Origin: Chloroflexota bacterium
GTDB lineage: Bacteria > Chloroflexota > UBA11872 > UBA12225
Direction: 5' to 3'
Assembly: GCA_016199265.1 (NCBI GenBank)
Contig: JACQGX010000330.1
Span: 1 to 38,142 of the forward strand
DNA length: 38,142 bases
Under the pieces are notes generated by a model. The model ran no database searches. It was not told the origin of the DNA and was given only the letters and a program-made list of their open reading frames with translations. A program made the position numbers and the translations under genes. The stretch's first letter is position 1. Each line of letters starts with the position of its first letter. This document shows, in pieces, positions 32,143 through 38,142 of this stretch.

Positions 32143-32232
32143 AAGTGCAACGTGAAAAGTGCAAAATGCAAAGTGAGGCGGCCTGCGGATTCCACGGTGG
32201 CTGTGGTTTAGCCCTCTCCCAAAGGGAGAGGG
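32143..32232. repeat. GTGCAAA-type repeat and CCCTCTCCC palindrome after recQ
   Basis: Imperfect heptamers (AGTGCAA, AGTGCAA, ATGCAAAGTG) fill 32143-32175, related to the kamA leader at 7716. A perfect hairpin follows at 32212-32232 (CCTCTCCCAAAGGGAGAGG core), identical to that at 17801. The hairpin lies between convergent recQ and the DUF3500 gene and may act as a terminator. Confidence 0.7.
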
Positions 32233-32338
32233 AACGAGGGCCACCTCTTTACCGTGTCGTCGGGCACGAGCTCCCTGTCTGCCTACTGTCGCTCGCGCCT
32301 GTCGCCCCTGGCCCCTGGCCCGTGACCGCTGGCCCCCC

Positions 32339-33364
32339 TCAGTGATGGGAGCGCTCGTAGTGGCCGGCGAGGAGGTCTTCGCCCCAGTCGCCGGTGAGGT
32401 CGCGCCAGACGGTGTGAATGTGGTTGGCGTCGTTCTGGGTGTTGTCGTATTCCACCAGGAAGCTCGGTCCCTGGAGCCGGTAATAGTGCGGACCGCCGGG
32501 TTGCGGCGCACCGGCCCAGGCGAAGTGGATGTGCGCCGTGCCCTCCTTCTCGATCCGGTTCAGGCGCGTGTCGGCCACATCTTCGGGCATACGTGTGACG
32601 TATTCTTGTACGAGGTGCCACAGAAGCCGGCGCTGCTCGTCGCGCATGCCAGCCGCAGCCAGGCCGGCGGGCGAATCGACCTTAGCGTGCCGCTCGGCGC
32701 GGGTGAGAATGTCCGACGGCGCGTCGGGGGAGAGCAGGACGCGGTGCCGCTGCTGCGGATCGAGCGCCTTCAAGAGGCGGCGCGCCAGGTCCTCCTCGGC
32801 CGCGAGCACGCGGAGCCCAGCCAGGTCGCCCTGTGGCACGCGTGCCGGGTTGGCCCCGTAGAAGTTCGGCGCCGGTGCGATCCGCTCTCCCTCGACGACC
32901 AGGAAGTTGAGCGAGACGTGGTGGCCCTCGACCCGCCAGCCCCATGGCGCGCTGTCGCCGGGTGTCCCGAAGATCGTGACGTAGTACAGCTCGGGGTCAC
33001 GCACGAGACGGCGCCCGGTACCTTCGAGCTCGCCGAGCACCTTCTCCAGGCTCATAATCGTCACTGCTTTGGCATAGCCGCGGCGGCTCAGGCCGCTGGA
33101 AATGAGCGCGTGGGCGAGCTGCATCTGGCTGGCATCCATTTCTTTGAACGACAGCCCCTGGCGCGCGCGCGGGATATAGTGCCAATTCTGGCGCTCTTCG
33201 TCGTCGACGGCAAAGAGCGTTTTGGCCCGCTGCGCGGGCGTCAGCGCCGCCACGAACGTCGTCGCCGCCTCGGCCATCCGCCGCGCCGTTTCGGATTCGA
33301 GCTTGACCGGCGTATCGGCCGCCGCCGCCGGGGAACGGATCTCTACTCCTACTGACTGTTGCAT
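32339..33364 (-). CDS. DUF3500 family protein
   Basis: A 341-residue protein of the DUF3500 family, whose function is not established. Family-like stretches are WHYIPRARQGLSFKEMDASQ, HALISSGLSRRGYAKAVTIM, then YYVTIFGTPGDSAPWGWRVE and GHHVSLNFLVVEGERIAPAP, and near the C-terminus IHFAWAGAPQPGGPHYYRLQ and FLVEYDNTQNDANHIHTVWR. The run of His residues (GHHVSLNF, HIHFAW, NDANHIHT) suggests a metal or substrate site. No signal peptide is seen here, although many relatives are exported. ATG 33364 has GGAGG at the right distance; the frame stays open to 33481 without another ribosome site. It is divergent from the broken MFS gene and convergent with recQ. Confidence 0.85.
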   Translation of the reverse strand: MQQSVGVEIRSPAAAADTPVKLESETARRMAEAATTFVAALTPAQRAKTLFAVDDEERQNWHYIPRARQGLSFKEMDASQMQLAHALISSGLSRRGYAKAVTIMSLEKVLGELEGTGRRLVRDPELYYVTIFGTPGDSAPWGWRVEGHHVSLNFLVVEGERIAPAPNFYGANPARVPQGDLAGLRVLAAEEDLARRLLKALDPQQRHRVLLSPDAPSDILTRAERHAKVDSPAGLAAAGMRDEQRRLLWHLVQEYVTRMPEDVADTRLNRIEKEGTAHIHFAWAGAPQPGGPHYYRLQGPSFLVEYDNTQNDANHIHTVWRDLTGDWGEDLLAGHYERSHH

Positions 33365-33480
33365 TGGTGCATCCTCCGTGTTGCCAATCCCAGATACGGT
33401 GAACTGTACTGGACCCGCGTGGCCGCTGCACGCGCAGCGGGCCGGTAGCATCTGGGATTCTGAAGCATGATCCGACTGCA

Positions 33481-35022
33481 ATGGCGATAAAGCAACGCGT
33501 GAAGCCCGCAGCCGCTCCCGCGGCCACGGAAGGAGTCGAGCTGCCGGTCAGGCCGGGCCGGCCGCGGCAGTTGTTGACGGTGTCTTTGATGGTGGCGATG
33601 GGGGTCGTGGCGCTCGAGGGGACGGTGGTCACGACGGCGCTGCCGACGATCGTCGGCGAACTGAAGGGGTTGTCGCTGTATCCGTAGGTGTTTTCGGTCT
33701 ATCTGCTGACGTCGACGACGACGGTGCCGGTGTATGGCAAGCTGGCCGACATCTACGGAAGGAAGCCGGTCTTCCTGGCAGGACTCGGGCTCTTTTTTGT
33801 CGGGACGCTGCTGTGCGGCGCGGCCGGCAGCATGGTGCAGCTCGTCGCTTTTCGCGCAGTGCAGGGAATCGGCGCCGGCGCGGTGCTGCCGCTCACGCTG
33901 ACGGTGCTGGGCGACATCTACACTACCGAGGAGCGCGCCAAGGTGCAGCCGGCGACCGCGTCGGTGTGGGGCGTGCTCAGCCTGGTGGGGCCAACGGCCG
34001 GCGCGCTGATCACGACGGCGCTTTCTTGGCGCTGGGTCTTCTGGAGCAACGCGCCGCTGTGCGTGGTCACGATGGTCATGCTGGCGCTCTTCTTTCAGGA
34101 GCGCATCGAGCGTAAGCAGGTGGCGGTCGACTACGCCGGCGCCGCGACGCTGACGCTCGCGCTCGTCGCGCTCTTGCTCGCGATGCTGCGGGGCGGCCAG
34201 GCGATTTCCTGGAACTCGTGGCAGATGGCGGCGCTGCTGGCGACGGCCGCCGTGCTGTTCGCCGCCTTTGCGCTCGTCGAGCGGCGCGCGAAAGATCCGG
34301 TGGTGCCGTTTGCGGCGTTCCGCCTGCGCGTCGTCGCCGTCTCCAGCGCCGGAAATCTCTTGATGGGCGCGTGCATGTACGGGCTGACGTCGTTTGTGCC
34401 CCTGTTCGCGCAGGGCGTCCTGGGCCGGTCGGCCGTCGGCGCCAGCGCGGTGCTGACGCCTCTGCAAGTAGCCTGGTCAGTTTCGGCGCTGCTCTCGGGA
34501 CGCCTCTATCTACGTATTGGATTCCGTAACGCCGCGCTGTTCGGCACCGCGCTTATCGCGCTGGGCATCGGACCGCTCGTGTTACTCGAGCCGGATACAC
34601 CGCTCCTCGTCGCCGGGATCGGCATGGGCATCACCGGTGCGGGGTTCGGCATCTCCAACCCGGCGTTCCTGCTGGCGGTACAGTCTGCCGTCCCATGGAA
34701 CCTGCGTGGCGCAGTCACGTCATCGACGCAGTTTTTCCGCACGATCGGCGGCTCGGTGGGTGTCGCGTTGCTGGGCGCTCTCCTCAACGCCCGGCTGATC
34801 ACCGCTGCGCCCGAGCTTGGCCGGCAGGCGGGGACGACGGAGAGCCTGGTCAGCGCGATGCTGACGCCGGAGGCACGCGCGGCACTGGCGCCCGAGCTCG
34901 TCGAGACGCTGAGGCTCGCCATCGCCGGGGGACTGCATTGGATCTACGTGGTGCTCTTTGTTCTCGCCGCGGTTGGCCTACTACAAGTAGGCCTCTTCGC
35001 CCATGGCCGGCGGCAGGTGTAG
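33481..35022 (+). pseudogene. MFS drug-efflux transporter (DHA2/14-TM type) with one in-frame amber codon
   Basis: Read through codon 69 this is a 513-residue major facilitator of the EmrB/QacA (DHA2) kind: EGTVVTTALPTIVGELKG in helix 1, then VYGKLADIYGRKPVFLAG as the loop 2-3 motif, and helices to LHWIYVVLFVLAAVGLLQVG. A TAG at 33685-33687 stands where the family has Trp (LSLYP-W-VFS-x-YLLTS), so a single G-to-A change of TGG explains it. The frame on both sides is perfectly kept, which means the change is recent, or the base was misread. No restart codon follows at once; the next possible one would give a protein without helix 1. TAG is a normal stop elsewhere in the window, so recoding is unlikely. 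It is divergent from the DUF3500 gene. Confidence 0.85.
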
Positions 35023-35074
35023 GGGCGAGGCGTTCGCTGCGACAGTGGTGGGTTTGGCGCCGGCCACGGACGCT

Positions 35075-35216
35075 GGGGGCTAAAGCCGCCCGGCTGAGTC
35101 TGCAAAGGACGCTGAAGCGCCCTGATCATTGGTGGAGGGAGTGAGTCTGTGCCGCTTTCGCGCACTTTTTTCATGTCGTCGTGCTTCGCACATTCAGCCG
35201 GGCGGCCTTAGCCCCC
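35075..35216. repeat. 142-bp element bounded by 23-bp inverted repeats
   Basis: GGGGGCTAAAGCCGCC... at 35075-35097 and its complement at 35194-35216 differ at one base. The inner 96 bp contain no gene but do hold a hairpin with a T6 tract. Size and ends fit a small non-autonomous mobile element or the end pair of a REP-like family; no target duplication could be recognised by eye. Confidence 0.5.
35149..35171 (+). terminator. Hairpin with T6 tract
   Basis: GTGC at 35149-35152 (with a following imperfect GC pair) pairs with GCAC at 35162-35165, and TTTTTT follows at 35166-35171. It is the only hairpin in the window with a classic U tract and would end the MFS transcript. Confidence 0.5.
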
Positions 35217-35760
35217 GGCGGGGCCGGCCCGTCACATGCCGTACTCCATCGCGGGGCGCCCGCCGCCCGTCTCCCCCGGCGGGGCGGCGCCGTGCACTTC
35301 CGTTACGTCTCGATGGCCGCCGCGGCGGAGTAGACTGGGACGGCGGCAGGTCGCTCGGCGGCGCGAACAGGCGCTCGTGGCGTTCGAGCAACTCGTCAGA
35401 CCAATCGCGCAGCTATTCGCCCCACTCGGCCAGCCGTGCCCCTCTGGCGTAAAGCTGCCTCGCCTGTTCGTGCAGGGCCTCGAGTTCGTCGCCTAGCGCC
35501 TAGCGTTCGCGGATGAGCCTGATCCGGCGTCGCCGGATCAGGGCACGCCACCGTTCCGGCCCATCCTTGGCGTTCGCCAAACTGAGTGGCAAGATCCGCT
35601 CGGCGAGCTCACCCTGGAAGCGTGCCCAGGGTACAGAGCTTTCAAGCGCCTCTTCACACTGAATGGCCTGCTCGATCTCCGCTTCGAATACGGCGACATC
35701 GTGCTCGAGCGCAGCAATCACCTCGCCCAGTTGCGTAAGCGAGCGGTATTGGCCGACCAC
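35194..35760 (-). pseudogene. Small coiled-coil protein gene with two in-frame amber codons
   Basis: After the response regulator stop, a GTG at 35760 opens a frame reading VGQYRSLTQLGEVIAALEHD and then FEAEIEQAIQCEEALESSVP, with heptad-like Leu/Ala/Glu spacing. It meets TAG after IRLIRER (about 35500), continues in the same frame as ALGDELEALHEQARQLYARG, meets a second TAG after LAEWGE (about 35422), and continues as LRDWSDELLERHERLFAPP before losing protein-like character. Gln would fit both positions, as from CAG to TAG changes. The family is unknown; the long helices suggest a partner or effector of the regulator. The true C-terminus is uncertain. Confidence 0.55.
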
Positions 35761-35774
35761 GTGCTTTGACCGAT

Positions 35775-36488
35775 CTAGGAGCGGCGCAGGGTCTCGAACT
35801 CCTGCCGGAGACGTACCAGCTCCCACCGCAACCACTCGCTCTGCGCGGCCAGTGCGCGTGCGCGCTGCTCTTCTTGCTTCGAAGGTGGGCGGCCTATCTC
35901 TGTGCTCATCAACTCCTGCAGACCGGCGCGCACCTCGGAGAGTGACGTACGTAAGTCGCGGACCTCGTCTGCGAGCCGCCGGAACAGACGCTGCCGTTGC
36001 TCCTGTTCGGCGGACCGCTTATCCCGCATGCCGGCTCGCCCGTTGGTCCGCCCGTTGGTCCGCCCGTTGGTCCGCCTGCCCGCCCGGCCGGTACGGTTGT
36101 CACCCGCACGTACCCAGCGTTCGGTGACTTCCACCAGCTCATCGACGCTGAACGGCTTGCGCAGAAAGCCATCGGCATTGATCTCGATCGCGTTCTCGAC
36201 TAGGTCGTCCGCCCCCGCGAGCACGACGATGGGCGCCGGTCGCACCTGTGTCGCGGCGCACGCATCACGGTACGCCTGGGAGAACTGCCGGCCGTCCATC
36301 ACCGGCATGTGGATGTCGAGAAGGATGACGTCGGGTGTGTTGCCGTCGTGCTGCCTCAGGCGCTCGAGCGCGGCGGCGCCGTGTGGCACCGCTGTCACCA
36401 CATAGCCGGCCGTCTCCAACGCCGCGGTAACGAAGCGGCACGTAGCCTCGTCGTCGTCGACGAGCAAGATAGTGCCCCTTGCCCCCAA
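35775..36488 (-). CDS. Response regulator with receiver domain and C-terminal coiled coil
   Basis: A 237-residue two-component regulator. The receiver domain covers residues 5-125: acidic pair in LLVDDDEATC (Asp11-Asp12), phospho-acceptor Asp58 (VILLDIHMPVMDG) and Lys111 (FLRKPFSVDEL). The switch Thr/Ser position reads VVLAGADD, with Ala-Gly in place of Thr-Ala. There is no DNA-binding domain; a linker with three RTNG repeats (about 139-150) leads to a coiled coil (RQRLFRRLADEVRDLRTSLS to LRQEFETLRRS). The start is TTG 36488, chosen because AGGAGGG lies five bases upstream; the frame is open further but has no other ribosome site. No histidine kinase is nearby. The promoter at 36559-36587 would drive it divergently from rpoB. 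Confidence 0.9.
   Translation of the reverse strand: MGARGTILLVDDDEATCRFVTAALETAGYVVTAVPHGAAALERLRQHDGNTPDVILLDIHMPVMDGRQFSQAYRDACAATQVRPAPIVVLAGADDLVENAIEINADGFLRKPFSVDELVEVTERWVRAGDNRTGRAGRRTNGRTNGRTNGRAGMRDKRSAEQEQRQRLFRRLADEVRDLRTSLSEVRAGLQELMSTEIGRPPSKQEEQRARALAAQSEWLRWELVRLRQEFETLRRS
36037..36072. repeat. Three 12-bp tandem repeats inside the response regulator
   Basis: CGCCCGTTGGTC is present three times (36037, 36049, 36061; the first copy differs at its start). It encodes RTNG units in the linker, and a change in copy number would keep the reading frame. Confidence 0.8.
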
Positions 36489-36558
36489 TGGTTCCCTCCT
36501 GGCTGTCTTCCAGCATACCACGTGCCGGGATGGGGCGGGCCGATTCCGATCTCGTTTA

Positions 36559-36587
36559 ATTCTACTCTGTTCCACTTTCGAAAACAA
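36559..36587 (-). promoter_or_regulatory. Promoter for the response regulator
   Basis: On the minus strand, TTGTTT (36587-36582) and TAGAAT (36564-36559) are separated by 17 bp, placed in an AT-rich patch unlike the surrounding sequence. The leader to the TTG start would be about 60 nt. Confidence 0.5.
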
Positions 36588-36600
36588 TATCTGACGCCAA

Positions 36601-36629
36601 TTGATCTGCGCCCCCGACGGGCTTAGCAT
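36601..36629 (+). promoter_or_regulatory. Promoter for rpoB
   Basis: TTGATC at 36601-36606 and TAGCAT at 36624-36629 with a 17-bp spacer, 75 bp before the rpoB ATG. Its -35 box lies 14 bp from the -35 box of the divergent promoter, so one bound protein could affect both. Confidence 0.5.
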
Positions 36630-36703
36630 ATCCATTCCCGGCAACGTATGCCACGCACCCGTTGTGCGCGACGACCCGCCGAGGAGAAGGAGCCAATCAG
36701 CAG

Positions 36704-38142
36704 ATGACGTCGAGCATTGTTCCAGACATCAGACCAAGGCAGAACGGCTATGCGCGACGGCTTTCGTTCGGCAGGATCGCCGAGCCGATCCCGACGCCCA
36801 ACTTGATCGAGATCCAGTTGCGGTCGTTCGCGTGGTTCCAGCGGGAGGGGCTGCGGGAGCTGTTCACGGAGCTCTCGCCGATCACCGACTTCACGGGCAA
36901 GAACCTCGAGCTCGAGCTGCTGGTGGGGGAGGCGCCGTTCGGCGAGCCGAAGTACACCCAGGACGAGTGTCGCGACCGGGACATGACCTACGCGGCGCCG
37001 CTGTACTGCGAGGCGCGGCTGCGGAACAAGCAGACGCAGGAGATCAAGGAGTCGCGGATCTTCATGGGCGACTTCCCGGTGATGACGGCGCAGGGGACGT
37101 TCATCATCAACGGGGCCGAGCGGGTGGTGGTCAGCCAGTTGGTGCGCTCGCCGGGGGTGTACTTCACCGCCGAGGAGGACGCGGCGACGGGGCGGCTGCT
37201 GTTCGCGGCCAAGCTGATCCCCAACCGGGGGGCGTGGCTCGAGTTCGAGACGAGCAACAAGGACCTGCTCACGGTCAAGGTCGACCGCAAGCGCAAGATC
37301 CCGGTGACGACGCTGCTGCGGGCACTGGCGCCGGAGTACGGGACGGACGAGGCGCTGCGGGCGCTGTGCGCCGACGTCGACGACGACCCGGAGCACCCGT
37401 TCGTGGAGAGCACGCTGGGGGCGACCAGCCGGCGCGACCCAGCGCACACGCACGCGGAGGGGCTGATCGAGATCTACCGCCGGCTGCGGCCGGGCGACCC
37501 GGCGACGCCGGAGAACGCGCGGTCGTTGGTGCACGCGCTGTTCTTCCACCCGCGGCGCTACGACCTGGGGCGGGTGGGGCGCTACAAGGTGAACAAGCGC
37601 CTGCGGCTGGTGGGGCGCCCCGAGCGGACGCTGGTGCCCGACGACCTGGTGCAGATCGTGCGCCAGTTAATCGTGCTGAACACGGCGCAGGGACGCCCCG
37701 ACGACATCGACCACCTGGGCAACCGGCGCATCCGGGCGGTGGGTGAGCTGATCCAGAACCAGTTCCGGCTGGGGCTCTCGCGCATGGAGCGGGTGATCAA
37801 GGAGCGGATGACGATCCAGGACCCGGAGAGCGCGACGCCGGCGGCGCTGGTCAACATCCGGCCGGTGGTGGCGGCGATGAAGGAGTTCTTCGGCGGGTCG
37901 CAGCTCTCGCAGTTCATGGACCAGACCAACCCGCTGGCCGAGCTGACGCACAAGCGCCGGCTGTCGGCGCTGGGCCCGGGCGGGCTCTCGCGCGAGCGTG
38001 CCGGGTTCGACGTGCGCGACGTGCACGAGAGCCACTACGGCCGCATCTGTCCCGTCGAGACGCCGGAAGGGCCGAACATCGGACTGATTGGCTCGCTGGC
38101 GACGTATGGCCGGATCAACGACTACGGTTTCATCGAGACGCC
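36704..38142 (+). CDS. rpoB: DNA-directed RNA polymerase beta subunit, 3' part off window
   Basis: The first 479 codons of the RNA polymerase beta subunit. Typical stretches are [20 protein letters not shown] and FAWF at the N-terminus, [31 protein letters not shown] and the rifampicin region [20 protein letters not shown] followed by [19 protein letters not shown]. The residues most often changed in rifampicin resistance (Gln, Asp, His, Ser of this region) are the sensitive type. [20 protein letters not shown] follows. ATG 36704 has AAGGAG about 11 bases upstream. Upstream is a response regulator on the other strand and not the ribosomal protein genes rplJ-rplL, so rpoB here heads its own transcript. 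Base use is very GC-rich and strongly biased, as for a highly expressed gene. Confidence 0.98.
   Translation, partial: MTSSIVPDIRPRQNGYARRLSFGRIAEPIPTPNLIEIQLRSFAWFQREGLRELFTELSPITDFTGKNLELELLVGEAPFGEPKYTQDECRDRDMTYAAPLYCEARLRNKQTQEIKESRIFMGDFPVMTAQGTFIINGAERVVVSQLVRSPGVYFTAEEDAATGRLLFAAKLIPNRGAWLEFETSNKDLLTVKVDRKRKIPVTTLLRALAPEYGTDEALRALCADVDDDPEHPFVESTLGATSRRDPAHTHAEGLIEIYRRLRPGDPATPENARSLVHALFFHPRRYDLGRVGRYKVNKRLRLVGRPERTLVPDDLVQIVRQLIVLNTAQGRPDDIDHLGNRRIRAVGELIQNQFRLGLSRMERVIKERMTIQDPESATPAALVNIRPVVAAMKEFFGGSQLSQFMDQTNPLAELTHKRRLSALGPGGLSRERAGFDVRDVHESHYGRICPVETPEGPNIGLIGSLATYGRINDYGFIET

Noticed and set aside
34944-35174. Small minus-strand gene reading MKKVRESGTDSLPPPM
   Set aside because: It runs into the inverted-repeat element and is antisense to the end of the MFS gene; no ribosome site or domain.
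33481-36488. Genetic code with TAG as a sense codon
   Set aside because: Intact genes in the window, such as the aminomutase, recombinase, anti-sigma and dehydrogenase, end in TAG at the expected length.
36601-37746. A 381-codon plus-strand open frame overlapping rpoB
   Set aside because: Out of frame with rpoB and made of repeated Gly/Ala/Arg; rpoB is unmistakable in the other frame.
36704-38142. Rifampicin-resistance changes in rpoB
   Set aside because: The main resistance positions in the visible region carry the sensitive residues.

Overview
The window is a 38 kb stretch of GC-rich bacterial chromosome, complete except for a gene cut at each end. Gene content (a RecQ with a C-terminal HTH domain, lysine 2,3-aminomutase, sulfatases, family-1 solute-binding lipoproteins, MDR-type dehydrogenase, rpoB), the proline/alanine-rich low-complexity linkers, GC-rich terminators that lack a U tract, and intergenic palindromes of the CCCTCTCCC...GGGAGAGGG type together suggest a member of the Chloroflexota, perhaps near the Thermomicrobia. 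That placement is inference; no rRNA or tRNA gene was seen.

Layout. 1-2.45 kb (minus strand): a secreted clan GH-A-like glycoside hydrolase running off the left edge and an unrecognised protein. 2.46-2.59 kb: a divergent control region holding four direct copies of a 19-bp element. 2.59-5.95 kb (plus): a tandem-HTH XRE regulator, a protein joining a winged-helix domain to a DnaA domain I-like C-terminus, and a tyrosine recombinase; together they look like the regulatory, replication and integration core of a mobile or formerly mobile element. 6.2-9.0 kb: a circularly permuted ATP-grasp-like enzyme followed by lysine 2,3-aminomutase, a possible beta-lysine making and ligating pair. 9.7-12.2 kb: an ECF sigma factor and a large membrane-anchored zinc-finger anti-sigma protein. 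12.4-19.5 kb: a zinc alcohol dehydrogenase, a frameshifted D-2-hydroxyacid dehydrogenase, a membrane-anchored alpha/beta hydrolase, a sulfatase, an intact 2-hydroxyacid dehydrogenase and a VOC protein.

19.6-24.5 kb: a sulfatase-fold enzyme with Thr in place of the usual Cys/Ser, translationally coupled to a solute-binding lipoprotein, then a second solute-binding lipoprotein; no permease genes are nearby. 24.6-26.3 kb: a Phd/VapC toxin-antitoxin pair and a cation diffusion facilitator. 26.4-29.6 kb (minus): a large secreted subtilisin-family protease. 29.9-32.1 kb: RecQ. 32.3-33.4 kb (minus): a DUF3500 protein. 33.5-35.0 kb: a drug-efflux MFS gene broken by one amber codon. 35.2-36.5 kb (minus): a response regulator with a 12-bp tandem repeat in its linker, followed by a small coiled-coil gene broken by two amber codons. 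36.7 kb to the right edge: the 5' part of rpoB, divergent from the response regulator.

The most interesting items are the XRE / wHTH-DnaA_N / tyrosine recombinase module with its repeated operator, the ATP-grasp plus lysine 2,3-aminomutase operon, the Thr-type sulfatase paired with a binding protein, and the cluster of three recently broken genes (one frameshift, two with amber codons).
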